Source: Calamus simplicifolius (taxonomy: Eukaryota; Streptophyta; Magnoliopsida; Arecales; Arecaceae). Taken from it: a stretch of 64,000 bases of DNA. Location: contig UESW01003903.1 in the NCBI GenBank assembly GCA_900491605.1, forward strand, positions 742,508-806,507, written 5' to 3'. The position numbers and the translations under genes were made by a program. The notes beneath the pieces are model-generated. The model was not told the DNA's origin. It worked only from the letters and a program-made list of their open reading frames with translations, and ran no database searches. Shown piece after piece: positions 1 to 11,839 of the stretch (positions are counted from its first letter, which is position 1; each line of letters begins with the position of its first letter).

Positions 1-229
1 TGCTGGAGAGGAATTGGTTGCCGGCTAAACCCAAAAGCCAATGTTGTATTTCTTTTCTTAAAACTTTGTTCTTTTGCTTGTATTTTTTTTTTTCATACAT
101 TGCTAAGTAGTTTTTTCCTCAAAATGGCTTGTAATATTCAAACTTGCTACTTAGGCTTCACAGAAGTAATATAGGGATGCTCCGATTAAAGGGTCAGACA
201 TAAAGTTCATAGATGTACCAACCCGACTG
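1..229. other. Unassigned left edge of window
   Basis: This stretch is AT-rich with an oligo-T run near 86-95. I see no coding sequence and no LTR terminus. It lies beyond the minisatellite of the gypsy element, so it could be the element's 3' untranslated part. If so, its left LTR is outside the window or lost. Confidence 0.4.
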
Positions 230-1012
230 AAGGTTCAAGGAAACAGTAAGATATACTTGGCCTTGCCAAGGTTTGGAGATAGAGCAACGTAGGACTTAGC
301 CCTTTTCAAGATTCATGGATAGAATAAAGTAGCATCCGACTCAATCCTGCCGAGGCTCATAGAGACAATAAAGGAATATCCTTGACGTTGTCAAGACCCT
401 GATAACATAAAAAGGCCCCAGTTTGGCTAGGGACTTAGATAAATATCTTGCAGATTCTTGGGCTTGCTGAGATTCGAAAAGCAATACGGAAGAACCTCAA
501 CCCAACTGAGGGTTCAGAGAATGAAATGTACTCAGCCCTCCCGAGACACGGAGGTATACTCAGCCCTGCTGAGGTACGAAGAAAATAAAGTGCTCAGCCC
601 TATCGAGTACGAAGAAATTGAAGTGCTTGACCCTGCCAAGGTTCAGAGAAATAGCTCGGCCCTGTCGAGGTACGGAGAAATAGCTCGGTCCTATGAGGTA
701 CGAAGAATATGCTCGGCCTTATTGAGGTATAGAGAAATAGCTCAGTCCTACCGAGGTATGGAGAATTAGCTTAGCCCTACCAAGGTTTGAAGAATTAGCT
801 CAACAATACCGAGATACGGAGAAACTGAAGTGCTCGGCCCTGTCGAGGTTCGAAGAAATAGCTCGTCCCTATCAAGTTATGAAGAATATGCTTGACTCTG
901 CTGAGGTTCGAAGAACTAGCTTGGCCCTATCAAAGTTCGAAGAATTAGCTCGGCCCTGCCGAAGTATGGAGAAATATGGTCAACCCTGCTGAGGTACGGA
1001 GAATAGATCCAT
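230..1012. repeat. Minisatellite of about 29 bp with palindromic cores, 3' part of gypsy element
   Basis: Units of roughly 29 bp alternate GAGAAATAG-type spacers with a core such as CTCGGCCCTGTCGAG. By spacing there are about 25 units. Many cores are perfect or near-perfect inverted repeats around a 3-nt centre: CTTGGCCTTGCCAAG at 256-270, CTTGACGTTGTCAAG at 381-395, CTCAGCCCTGCTGAG at 559-573. Both arms vary together between units. Related units occur at 7190-7345 and, on the opposite strand, at 33650-34330. Confidence 0.8.
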
Positions 1013-1292
1013 AGGATCAATAGTTGGGAGAAAACCTGACTCTCGTTAGCATCTTGAAAAAGATGGTTTTTGGAGTCACCTGGAGAAAAAATATTCAACT
1101 ATGAGAAGTTTATTACAATAAGCAAAGTAGTTCTGTTGAGAAATACTTTACTGATAATATACTCAGAGATTGTTTGAGTTTTATGTTCTGGGGATGACTT
1201 TCCCATCGGGTCTTGGAGTTGAAAGGTGTCGGATCTGATGACCTCTATAACTTGGTAGGGGCCTTCTCAGTTTGGAGTTAGTTTACCTTATT

Positions 1293-2074
1293 CTATTGGT
1301 TTAGAAACTGATGCTTTACAAAGCACAAGGCCACTGGGAAGGAAGAGCTTCTCTTTTTAGCTAGAAAGAATAGTAGCGGCCATGCGCTATTGGTACACGG
1401 CCATCTGGACTCAGGCATTTTCCCTGACTTCTTTGATGAGGTTGAGGTTAGCCCGTAGTTGCTCATCATTCGCTTCCTCAGAGTAACTTTCAACTCTTGG
1501 TGAGGGTAAGCCTATCTCAATCGGAATGACTGCTTCAGTGCCAAAGGCTATTCTAAATGGAGTTTCACTAGTTGAAATCCTTTGTGCTCTTCGGTAGGCC
1601 CAAACGACATGGTGAAGCTCGTCTGCTCATCTATCGCGGGCTCTATTCAATTGGGTTTTCAGGCCTTGTAGTAGCGTTTAGTTGGCTACCTCTGCCTCGC
1701 CATTTATTTATGGGTGTCCAACTGAGGTGAGTCGATGATTGATGCCATGGTCTTCATAGAACTCCCAAAACTTCGGGTGTCAACTACCAATTATTATCGG
1801 TGATGATAATACATGGAAGGTCGAATCAGCAGATGGTTGATCGCCAGATGAAGTCCTTGGCTCGGGCCTCGGTGATCTAGGCAACTACTTCGGCTTCAAT
1901 CCATTTAATGAAGTAGTCGATAACTACAACAAAATTTTTTTCTATCCAATGATGGGGGAAAACGAACCAAGAATGTTCATTCCCCACTTTGCGAAGGACC
2001 AAGCAGCTACAATGGGCATCAAAAGTATTAACGAGAGCCTCTGAATGTTCAAATGACGTTGGCATGAGTCGCAT
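1293..2074 (-). pseudogene. Gypsy integrase remnant
   Basis: Minus-strand translations give an integrase-like block near 1965-1875 ending in a DYFIKWIEAE motif, which corresponds to the start of the retroviral-type integrase core (usually DYFTKWVEA). A C-terminal part follows toward 1293. Frames are interrupted between blocks. The domain would insert the cDNA copy into the host chromosome. It lies downstream of RNase H in the same element, as expected for Ty3/gypsy. Confidence 0.65.
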
Positions 2075-2676
2075 GCTCAGACAAAATCATTCGAGTCTCT
2101 TAGCATGGTGGGCCAATAATACCTTGCCGCAGCACTTTGTGATAAAGGGCTCGGCCTCTCATGTGATTACCACATATGCCTTCGTGTACCTCTCACAGGG
2201 TGTAGTCAGCCTTTGATGGCCTTAGGCATTTGAGTAGTGGTATGAAGGAGCGCTTGTAGAACTGCTCCTCATGCAGAACGTAGTGGGCAGACTACATTTT
2301 CAGCTTTCTAGCTTCCTTTCTATTCTAGAGAGGGATCCATCTCTAAGGTACACCAGATAGGGTCGATCCATGATGGCTCGACCTTAATCAGCATCATAGA
2401 GTCAGTGCCCGCTATACTGGGTTTCTCTAGGACTTCGAGGTGGAACTTCTGATCTATATCCATGGAGTCGTGGTGGCTAGTCGAGATAGGAGGTCTGCGT
2501 GGGCATTTTCTATCATTGGAACTTGAATAATCTCAAGTTTGAAAATTTGGATGATAGCTTGCGTACCTTCTGCAAATATTAAACCATATTAGCTCCTAGC
2601 CCTCGAATTCTTCTGCACATATCTGGCCACCAGTTGGGAAGTCAGTGTAGATGTTCAGCCTTTTGACCTTCAGGTT

Positions 2677-4205
2677 TCATGCAATTTGAAGTCCGACAAT
2701 GAGGGCTTCATACTCGACCTCATTGTTGAAGATCGGAAAGCTGAAGCGGATGGTGTACTCGAGCATGACTCCTTCGGGCTTATAAGAACCAAATCTACTC
2801 CAGAGCCAGCTGCACTGGAGGACCCGTCTATGTGTAGTAGCCACCGGCCTCAGTTTTTTCTTGTTTGGGGTCTTCCGCTGTCGACCCATCCTCCAAAATT
2901 GTACATTCAAGGAGAAAATCTGGTAGAACTTGCACCTTAATAGTGGGGCAAGGCTGGTAATGTATGTCATGCTCACTCAGCTCTACGCCCACTTTGCTAT
3001 TCTCTTCAATACTTATGGACAATGAAGGATCGCCTTGATCGGTTGGTTGGTAGAACCACTATGGTATGCACTTAAAAGTACGGGTGCAACTTTCGTATGG
3101 ATGTTTCCAACGCATATATCGATTTCTTGATCCAGGTGTACCTGCTTTTGGCATTCTGAAGTAATTTTCTTATGTAGTATATTGGCTTCTGAACTTTGTT
3201 CTCTTTCTGGACTAGCATAGAGCCAACAGCATTCTCCAAGATGGCCAGATACAAGTACAGGGGTTCCTTGAGTTTTGGGCTGCTGAGTAGTGGGGGCGAC
3301 CGAGGTACTTCTTTAGATCCTCAAAGGACTTTTGACAAACGAATGTCCATTGAAAGTTCTTCGCCGAACGAAGTGCCTTAAAAAGGGTAGGCACTTTTTG
3401 GCGGATCGGGCGATGAAATGGTTAAGGACCATTATTCATCCCATGAGGTGCTAAACTTTCTTGACAGACTTCGATGGAACCATCTATTAAAGAGCTTGGA
3501 TCTTCTGAGGGTTTGCCTCAATACCTCTTTGGAAGACCATAAAGCTCAAGAATTTCTCGAAACTTACTCGAAGCATACTTGGTCGGGTTTAGCTTCATCT
3601 GATAACTCTTGAGAGTGGTGAAACTTTTTGTCAAATCTGATATATGCTAGGTTGCTTCTCTGCTTTTCACCAACATATCATCAACGTACATCTTCATGTT
3701 TCGATCTATCTGGTCCTTGAACACTTTGTTGACTAGTCTCTTTAATCCAAATGACGTGACTCGGTAGCAATAGGTACCCCTATCAGTGATAAAGGCGTCT
3801 TTTCTTTATCTTCAGGGGCTATATATATATGGTTGTAGCCCGAGTAGGCATCCATGAACGTCAACATCTGATGGTTGGATGTGGAGTCCACCAGCTGATC
3901 AATCCTCGGCAAGAAAAGATGCCCTTCGGGCAAGACTTATTGAGGTTTGTGAAGTCGATACAGATTCTATTTATTGTTCACCTTCTTCACCATGATTATA
4001 TTTGCTAACCAGCTCAGGTAATGCACCTTCGAATGAAGTTGGCTTTAAGGAGCTTGTCGACCTCTTTCTCGATTGCTTTCTGACGCTCGAGGTGAAATCC
4101 TCTTCTTTTGTTGCACTGGCCTGAATGTCTCGTCCACATTGAGACAGTGGACGAGGACATCTGGACTAATCCTTGGCATTTCTGAGGTGGACTAGGTGAA
4201 AACAT
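2677..4205 (-). pseudogene. Gypsy reverse transcriptase and RNase H remnant
   Basis: Reading leftward, 4110-4010 has the RT entry motif EVDKLLKANFIR, and 3930-3800 has RIDQLVDSTSNHQ and FMDAYSGYNHI. The catalytic YVDD box is encoded by the complement of 3678-3689. The connection/RNase H part lies at 3394-3072 (ENAVGSMLVQ, KPIYYIRKLLQ). The second RNase H, typical of plant gypsy elements, is near 2750-2680 with NNEVEYEALIVGL. Stops and frame changes separate these blocks, so no single polyprotein can be made. Confidence 0.75.
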
Positions 4206-4699
4206 CGATGTTTTTACACAAGAAGTCTATAAGGTTTCGCCGAAGCTTCCCTTCTAACTGTAGCCCGATCTGGATAGTTCTGTCAGGCCGACCCTCTTCA
4301 AGAGGGACTTCATCAAGCTCTTTAACAGGCTCACCTCTTTGCTCTATGAGATCTTCCGAGCGTCAAGCCCATCAACTTCCCACCTTCGAGATTGAAGATC
4401 GACAATGAAACAATATCGTGCGATAGCTTGACTTCCTTGGACGATCCTAATACCTCATTCTGTGGAAAACTTCATGGCGAGGTAAGGGATGAAAATCATT
4501 GCTCCAAGGGACATCTGCCCTGGTCTGCCGAGGTAAGGGATGGAAATCACTGCTCCAAGGGACATTGCCCTAGTCTGCTGAGGAAGGCTTTGTATGATGA
4601 CCAAAGTTTGGTTACTAAAAAGTCCATAGGGATAGTTGTCATGTAGGGCCATTTGCCTGCTCAAACCATTAGAGTAATTACCCCTTCCGGTACAACAAT

Positions 4700-6510
4700 A
4701 TGCCAGTGAATTCATCAAGGTAGAGTCCACCGGTCGAAGATCCTCCATCTTTAATCCCATTTTGCAAAGGCATAAGAGTAAAGAACGTTAACCAAGCTTC
4801 CATTATCAACAAGGACTCGATGTACATCATAATTATTTATATTTAAAGATACAACAGTGCGTCGTCATGGTGATATTGCATCCCTTGAATATCCTTCTCC
4901 GAGAATGCAAGTTCCTCGCATCTGACTCTCTTAAGCGGATTCTCTTCCTTGTCTGATCGACTTTTACATGGATTGATCATGGCAATCATGTTTACATTGC
5001 ATGTCGCTGATGGATTTGGTGGGGATTGCTGTCGAAGCTCAACTGGATGCTGTGCTCTGGCTTCCACCTTCGGGGGTCCCCGATAGCGCTCAAGCCTCCC
5101 TCGATGGATCAATTGCTGAATCTCTTATCTGAGCTCCCAGCATTCCTCAGTATCATGCCCATAGTTATGATCATACTGACAGTACTTAATCGTATCCCTT
5201 CGGACCAGATTTCCTTGAAGGGGCTTTGGTCGAGGGAGTTGATGTCCTATCTCTATCAGAATTTGGGCCCATGACACAGTAAGTAGAGTGAATTAGTTGA
5301 ATCTCTGCACTGGGCATCTGGTGCGCTACCTAGGTGGCGGAGCCCTTTGGCGGCATGGGCTCACAGGGCGAGTCGGTTAGCTTTTGTTTGGGTTGCTTTT
5401 CCCCTTCTTCTTCTGATGTTCAGCCCATGTTGACCTTCTAGATTCTTCTACCTGGCGTATTTATCCGTTAGGGCCATCATATTGAGAGACTTCGCGGGTA
5501 GTTTTCCTCCATCGCTAGATAAAAGTCTCTCTCTTTTGACACTCCACCAATTCGGATGGACATAGCCACCTAATGATTGAGGTGGTCGACTTTCAGTATG
5601 GCTGTGTTGAAATAGCCTAAGAAACTCTTCAAAGATTCTCCCTCTCGTTGTTTTATCTCAGAGAGGGAGTTCGACCTTCGTTGGTAGTTGCGACTACTGA
5701 CGAACTGGTAGGTAAAGGAGCGGCCAAGTTCGTTAAAGAAGTCGATGGAACTCGGCTTTAAGGTACCGAACCACACTCTGATGGGCCTTCGAAGAGTTGA
5801 GAGGAAAGCTTAGCACATGATTGCATATCAAGCTCCATGAAACAACATATGAAACAGCATGATTGACCAAAAACTGCTCAGATGGTCGTCTGGGTTGGTG
5901 GTCCCGTTGTATGGCTTGATGGCGGAGAGGTTTATGTGTGACAGAACGGCTTCCTTCATGATTTTTCAGTAAAGGGTGGACCCTGTTCCACCCATGATTC
6001 TGGCTGAGACGCATGCTTGACGGCGTCTATTTGCAGGCGCATCTCCTTGATCTATCGCTCGAAGGCCTCGACTTGTGTCAATGGAGAGACCGAGATGGGG
6101 GATTGATGTATGGGCATTGATCCGTGGTGAGAGGAAATCAGAGATAAGGACTGAGCTCGGTGAGGTCAGGGAAAGCCTTTGTCCAGCTTTCGATGGGACT
6201 AGTTCTGTTTCCCCCATTTCGTGGCCAGGTTGCCTTGGGGGACTTGTTGCTTTGAGATGATCAGGCGAAAGAGCCGTTCAACGGTACCGGCTGGATGTTG
6301 CCGATTAAGTGCGATTAGGAGATGGACTTCTTAGAGTCCCTGCACCAACTGTGTTAGTGCTTGGACTTGTTGGACCAATACACCGAATTGATCTGTATAA
6401 CAGGTACCACGGGCGGTGGTGGAGCGTTAGGTTGGAGCGGTTGCGAGGATGTCGCATTTTGTGAGGGATCAGGCATTTGAGAGGCGGCTTAATCGGGGGC
6501 ATCTATAATT
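4700..6510 (-). pseudogene. Gypsy gag and aspartic protease remnant
   Basis: The retrotransposon gag domain is at 5776-5570 (FGTLKPSSIDFFNELGRSF, then SSRNYQRRSNSLSEIKQREG). It is closely matched by the gag of the plus-strand element near 33110-33300. Nearer pol, at about 4830-4800, is the protease loop. The expected DTG/DSG triad appears as DNG (LVDNGS), so the protease would be inactive even without the surrounding stops. Confidence 0.7.
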
Positions 6511-6612
6511 GCTCTTTTACAGTTCGCCATTCGAGATGTGTTCTTCTTATTTGAACCTTTTTCCTAAGATTCAAGTTTTTAGGAACTTAGGACCCTGCCT
6601 CTAGTGCCAATC

Positions 6613-7504
6613 TGTTGCTGCAGATTTTCATTCTCCACTTGGGGACGATGTGGTAGCGCACGTCAAAGATCAAGATGGCATCCTCCCATCCTTGTGGATA
6701 TGCAAAACAACGTCCTCACGTAGGGAAGAGGTAGGTGGCCCCTACGGAAGATTCTTCGACGCCCAAGTCAGTAGAGATCCTTAGCCACGATAATGTGGAG
6801 AAGGTTGTTAAGAGAAGGAAGGCTTCAGAGAATGGTTTTGGAGAGTCATAACGTTAGTAAGAATTTTTAGTGCTTACCGGAGGAGTCCTGAGACCTAGTA
6901 TTTATAGGTGGCTGAAAAGGTATATGGTTACATGATTTCTCGGGTGCAATTATAGAAGTTGGAGGATGATAAGGTTGATTTCAATGTATACCTCATCAGG
7001 GGGATTCACGATCCCGCAAATTATGAGAAGGGGGATCCTCTACTTCTGTTTATGGAGAACTACTTCAGGAAGGCGCCTCGAGTCCTCGTGATTCTTAGCG
7101 ATCTGATGGCTAAGGTGTTCGGTGTGGCTTGGGCAGAGATGAGGTTTGGCGAGAGGAGCCGGAAGTCGACTAGCCTGAGTTTGATTTGCCAAGTTTCGGA
7201 GAGATTGCTCGGCCCTACCGAAGTTCGGAAAGATAGCTCGGCCATGTCGAGGTTTCGGAGAAATAACTCGGTCCTATCGAGGTATGAGATAGCTTAGCTT
7301 TGCTGAGGTTCGAAGAAATAGCTCGGCTCTGCCGATGTTCGGACTTTGCAGTTGACAATGATTCGGTGAGGGTGCAGCTATTTTTTACTATGATGAAGAA
7401 CGGACTCCTTCTGAGCATTATAGTTGTAAGGTGATAGCCCATAAGTGGGACTCATCACCTGTCACATTACTTGATTTGTGTGGAGACCATTTTACCCCAC
7501 ATCA
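6613..7504 (-). repeat. LTR of the minus-strand gypsy element
   Basis: On the minus strand this LTR starts TGATGTGGGGTAAAATGG at 7504 and ends GCAACA at 6613, about 892 bp. Its U3/R region shares the layout of the LTRs at 31558 and 34417: a GATCGTGAATCCCC block near 7010, a TATAAATA box near 6900, and a shared 3' end. Unlike those LTRs it holds about five minisatellite units (7190-7345). The flanking 5 bp at 7505-7509 are GGTTG. Their partner cannot be placed because the other LTR is not seen. Confidence 0.7.
7190..7345. repeat. Short minisatellite block inside gypsy LTR
   Basis: About five units carry cores such as GCTCGGCCCTACCGAAG with GGAGAAATA-type spacers. They match the units at 230-1012 in sequence and orientation. 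Their position inside the LTR, while the main array is internal, suggests template switching or unequal exchange within the element. Confidence 0.7.
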
Positions 7505-8290
7505 GGTTGCATAAAGTTTTTCTTTCATTACACGGGTGTTGGTATAAATAACATAATATTGATAGCAGAAATTTTTTTACGACCAATGTTAACATTCATA
7601 ATTTAATGTATAAATAATAACAGCAACAAAAATCTTAATCCAAAATTAGTTCGAATTAGCGATATAAATTTTATTTCTCTATTCAATATTTTTTAAGTTA
7701 TTTATTTTTGCAAGATGAGAAAATTTGATTTATATCGAAAGAAAATGCTATTAAAAATTCATTTATAATAGGTTATTAGATTACTGTATTTTATTTTGAA
7801 AATGGTTATGTTTAGATTTTTATAAATCACACAAGTGTGTGATGATGCGAAATATACACGGCATTGTGTCTGAAATGGTTGATGCACATTGGAGAGGTAC
7901 TTTCTATTTTGTGGTATTTCTTGTAGACAAAGGGTTTTCGTGCGCCCCAGTTCTTACCATTCTTCTTTCATTCGATCTCAAAATCGAACGGTGGATCCAC
8001 TAAAGAAATGGTCTAGATCAGATCACTGGCCCAAGCTTGTGACGGTTTCCTCTGGACCACATGAGTGCGTAGAAATTTCTATGCAATCTTCTGATTCTTC
8101 GTAAGCTCCACTCCTCTCCAGCGTCGCATCCGCCGACGCCAAGCATGTACGGTTTAGATAAATACAAGTAGAAAATCAAACGGCAGATATCTGATCCTCA
8201 TAAAATGTTACCCACCCATTCCGCATATAGCATTTTCCCTCGTCCCCACCCATCAATATGTTCACCATTCTTCTCCGGTCCATACCGCTA
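7505..8290. other. Intergenic region upstream of the E1 gene
   Basis: 7505-7860 is AT-rich without recognisable coding sequence. 7860-8290 is more GC-balanced and leads into the E1 promoter. No transposon termini were seen beyond the gypsy LTR end at 7504. Confidence 0.5.
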
Positions 8291-8292
8291 TC

Positions 8293-8300
8293 TATAAATA
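8293..8300 (+). promoter_or_regulatory. TATA box of the E1 gene
   Basis: TATAAATA lies about 25-30 bp before a purine-rich leader (GAGACGGAGAGGAGAAGAAC) and about 400 bp before the first possible start codon. Composition becomes C- and T-rich immediately downstream, as in a plant 5' UTR. The exact start site cannot be set from sequence alone. Confidence 0.6.
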
Positions 8301-8324
8301 CGAGACGGAGAGGAGAAGAACAGA

Positions 8325-8835
8325 GGAGACACAAATCCAAGGTCGGTCTCATCGATGCCCCAGTGAACCCTCCATCCCCCCCTCCCCCTCCCGTCTCTCT
8401 CAAAACCCTAGCGAAAAAAGCGAGCAAGAGAAATAGCGAGCGCCGAAAGAATCTCACGGCTTTCTTGTCGCCCTCCCTTCCACTCCGATTCCTCCCCCTC
8501 ACCGCGAGATCTCTTTGGTACGTTATCCTCTTCCTTCAACTGCGTCTCTCACTCGATTCCTTGATGCCGATCGTTTCGGTTTAGGGTCAGCGAAGCTATC
8601 TTGCATTCGATCGTGTTCTTTTTATTGTTTTGGTGTTTGTTTTTTTGGTTTTGGTCATCGTGATGAGCTGTTGGGGGGCTTTGGGCAGGGCGCTGCTCTA
8701 TATGCTTCCGAGAAGGAGAGCGGCGGGAGCTGAGGTAGATGACGGGTCTCGGGTGAGGGGCTGCCGAAGAAGCCGAAGGTAGAGGGGTCGAAGTTGGAGG
8801 TGGCGGCGGGGGGCAACCACAGGCCACCGCACGGC
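8325..8835 (+). other. E1 gene 5' leader with an intron and a shifted canonical start
   Basis: A 5' UTR exon appears to end at 8517 (TTTG before GTACGTT), with an intron 8518-8688 closed by TTTGGGCAG. The second exon starts at 8689. An ATG at 8702 opens a reading frame beginning MLPRRRAAGAEVDDG, like the usual N terminus of plant E1 enzymes. That frame hits TAG at 8778-8780. The frame encoding the rest of the protein is one base out of register and is closed upstream by TGA at 8740. A one-base loss between about 8743 and 8778, or a sequence error, would explain this. Otherwise translation starts at 8836. Confidence 0.6.
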
Positions 8836-10020
8836 ATGGCCTGCGACAGCAATGGCAGCAATGGTGCGGACATCGACGAGGATCTTCACAGCCGCCAGCT
8901 TGCTGTCTACGGGAGGGAGACGATGCGCCGGCTCTTCGCGTCGAGTGTTCTCATCTCAGGGCTCAACGGGCTCGGGGCGGAGATAGGTATAGCCACCGAT
9001 GCGTGGATGGTGATGTTCTCCCCTTTATTTTTCTTTTTTTTTTTTTTTCCCCCTTCTTTTAACCCCGATGTTTATATACCTGCTGGCTGTGGATTTGGCT
9101 CGGAGTGAAATGGATGCAAGGAACTTGATTAAAGATCAGTTCTTTCCTACCATTCCTGAGTGGTTATTGAAGTGCTAGCATCAATCGGTTTCTTTTATTC
9201 TTTCCCTTTATTAATGTAGACCTAGAAACCCCTGATATTCACCTATTTTTTTTTCATTTTATTCCTCATTCGTTGTCACCATGGAACGAGAATCCTGAAC
9301 ATTATGGATTAGATCATGAGCAGAATAGTTCTAATGTTTTTTTTCCCATTTTCTGATGATTACCTTTTCTTTTTCTTTTTGGATCGTCGCCACTTTTTAC
9401 TGGTTAACCTCAACTATTATTTGTTTGTGTTACAGGGAGACCTTAAAGCCATAACACTTTGAAGCTAAGATAATTCCCCTGCAACAGTCAATGGCACCTT
9501 AACTTTATGCAAATGGTGGATGCGTTGCATTTTGCACTATGAACAGAAGTTAAATGGTCCCACCTCATCTTTCGAAGACAACCTGACCTAGAAGAAGCAT
9601 TTGATGTTGTAACAGAACTTGCGAAACCTCTTAATAGATTTTATGTTCCTTCACCGCTTCAGCCTCCATTTTAGGCCCATTTGGACAATGATTGGGTTTG
9701 TTTTTATGGGAGGTCATGTTAAAAGAAATATATATAGAGGTTTTAAGGTCCGTTCAGTTTAAGGGAACCAGGTTTTAGGTTCACTTTTGAAGACTAATAA
9801 GGCATTTGAAGGCTTAAAGGATGACAGAATTAAGATTTAATGGATGTTGCTAATGGGCTTCATATATATGATTAAAGTTTGACTGTTTGGGGCCCTAAGG
9901 CTGTTAAATTGAGCAGAGAGTAAGACCATAGAGGTTTAAAGAGGAAGGCAAAAGTCCTTCATTGGCTGGTTTGCCCCCTTCTGCTGGTCTAATGTTCAGA
10001 TCATGCGAACTCCTTTTTCT

Positions 10021-10085
<65 letters not shown>

Positions 10086-11808
10086 CCTTATTTGATGAAT
10101 GAAGGCCAGATTCATATCTGCAATGTAAGTGGCTGCAGTTGGGTGTCTAGAGGGATTTAGGAATTGGTTCAGGGGCTGACTGGGACTGAAAAAGGTGGTG
10201 GGAAAATTGAGGGGAACGGAGTATAAAAGATCTGATACATACACACACACACACATACACACAAACACACATAGCAAACTTGATTTGCAGACTAAGTAAA
10301 TATAGAATGGTCAATGGCTACTGTGCTGCCTAATCAGTTAGTATTCCTTCATTGCCTTTAGTATGTTTGATGTTGCCTTGGTCACCATCACCTCTTAAAA
10401 TTCATTGCAATGAAATCCTACCTCTACACATTGGACCTTTTGGTATACTTTGGCCTTCCCAGCGAGCAATTTAATGCAATATATTGAGTATATGTTGTTG
10501 GGATGAGAGGATTAATAGAGTTCTAAGGCCATATCTTAGTGATTAAGGCATTGCTTCTTTTGGTAGCCGTTAATAATGGGAAAATGTGCCAATAGAAATT
10601 GCATTTTACATTTTGTTCTAGTTTTTTCTGTGGTGACACCTCCTCCAAAACTCAAAGTCTACATCATTTTCTGTGTAATATGTAAATTTTCTAGTTCATG
10701 GCATTGCTTCAGAGAATTTTTAAAAGCATGGTATTTTTGGACACTAAGTTAGAATTCCTTTTCGGTTTCCTTCAGTGTATGCATTATTGTCTGATTTAGA
10801 CTTAAGTAATACTTTTTTAATCTCATGCAGCGAAGAACCTTGCACTTGCTGGTGTCAAGTCTGTCACATTACATGATGAGGGGACTGTGGGATTATGGGA
10901 CTTATCCAGCAATTTCTTTTTCTCTGAAGAGGATATTGGTAGGAACCGAGCTCTGGCTTGTATGAAGAAGCTGCAAGAGCTTAACAATGCCGTTTCATTT
11001 TCTACCTTAACGGGAGAACTGTCCAAGGAGCAACTCTCTGACTTCCAGGTCTGTTGCTTATGGAAAATTATCAGCACATTTCTCCCTTATTAGATACCTA
11101 CTGGCACTGTCTTCATCAGTTGCATACTTCTCTCAAACTACTGCAGGATGATGCTAATTCTTGGTTAGCTTTTAATCACTCTTACACTATCATTAGCTCT
11201 GCATGCACGGGTGGCATATGCAGTGCAGTTTGTGAAAGTTTGTGCAATATTTGCTATTAACAAGTTTGTAACATCAAGAGGCACGTTTGAATGTTGAAAT
11301 TTGACTGGAAAGTAGTGACACTTAGGAGCATTCAACCTCATAAAAATCAAATTGTGGTAAGTCGTGAATGTTTTAGTTTAACATTATGACAAAACCAATC
11401 ATTGTTAATAGCAATATTTTACTATTAAGTACAATACTCATATAAGAATTCTATATGAAATAGTTATGCTTATGCTTTAGCTGTCAGCTACATGTAGAAT
11501 TTACCTTGCACCCATTTTCCATCATAATTCACCTTTAGTTTTCCTTGATCTGAATCATAAGTAGCCTGCATGAATTTAGTGATGAAAATTGAAAGTTTAC
11601 CAAGATATCCTCTCCTGCATCAATATTTATTTATTAGTGATGGATGACCATCAATATTCTATGAAGAATCTTAGAAATGATGCAACTGGTGCTCATCGTG
11701 CAGCGTCATTTTTACGCATCCATTCATATGTCATAAAGTCCATGAATAACTTTGTTCATATCACTGTTTCTATTAATGTCACTTAAAATGGAAAAGATTT
11801 TTTTTTTT

Positions 11809-11839
<31 letters not shown>

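Larger units (their letters stand above)
230..7504 (-). mobile_element. Decayed Ty3/gypsy retrotransposon, left end unresolved
   Basis: Read on the minus strand the order is LTR (7504-6613), primer-binding site, gag, protease, reverse transcriptase, RNase H, integrase, then a minisatellite. That domain order is typical of Ty3/gypsy. The frame is broken by many stops and shifts, so the element is dead. The right LTR ends in GCAACA and is followed by GATTGGCACTAGAGGCAGGG, nearly the same junction as in the plus-strand element at 31558-35137. The gag segments of the two elements also align, so they belong to one family. No left LTR is visible: the pol-distal side runs into the repeat array and then the window edge. 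Confidence 0.8.
8987..10830 (+). other. Intron 1 of the E1 coding region
   Basis: Starts GTATAGCC after codon 50 and ends TCTCATGCAG. It holds oligo-T runs near 9030-9050, a long TA microsatellite at 10025-10083 and an AC-rich tract at 10240-10272. A stretch around 9745-9895 begins GGTCCGTTCAGTTTAAGG, resembling the end of a small DNA transposon. No matching terminal repeat was found, so I do not call one. Confidence 0.8.

Noticed and set aside
1..230. Left LTR of the first gypsy element, suggested by GGTTG at 16-20 matching GGTTG at 7505-7509
   Set aside because: No LTR terminus (TGTTGC on the plus strand) adjoins that GGTTG and no LTR sequence is present, so the 5-bp match is probably chance.
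230..1012. Evenly spaced ~29-bp repeats resembling a CRISPR array
   Set aside because: The repeats are tandem with no unique spacers, vary from unit to unit, lie in a retrotransposon and are in a plant nuclear genome.
8176..8889. Minus-strand open frames over the E1 leader
   Set aside because: They are proline/serine-rich shadows of a GC-rich leader and first exon on the plus strand, with no family match.
9745..9895. Possible MITE starting GGTCCGTTCAGTTTAAGG in E1 intron 1
   Set aside because: No matching inverted end or target duplication was found.
9996..10277. Open frame of 93 codons on the minus strand in E1 intron 1
   Set aside because: It is made largely of TA and CA microsatellite translation (repeated Tyr-Ile and Val-Cys).
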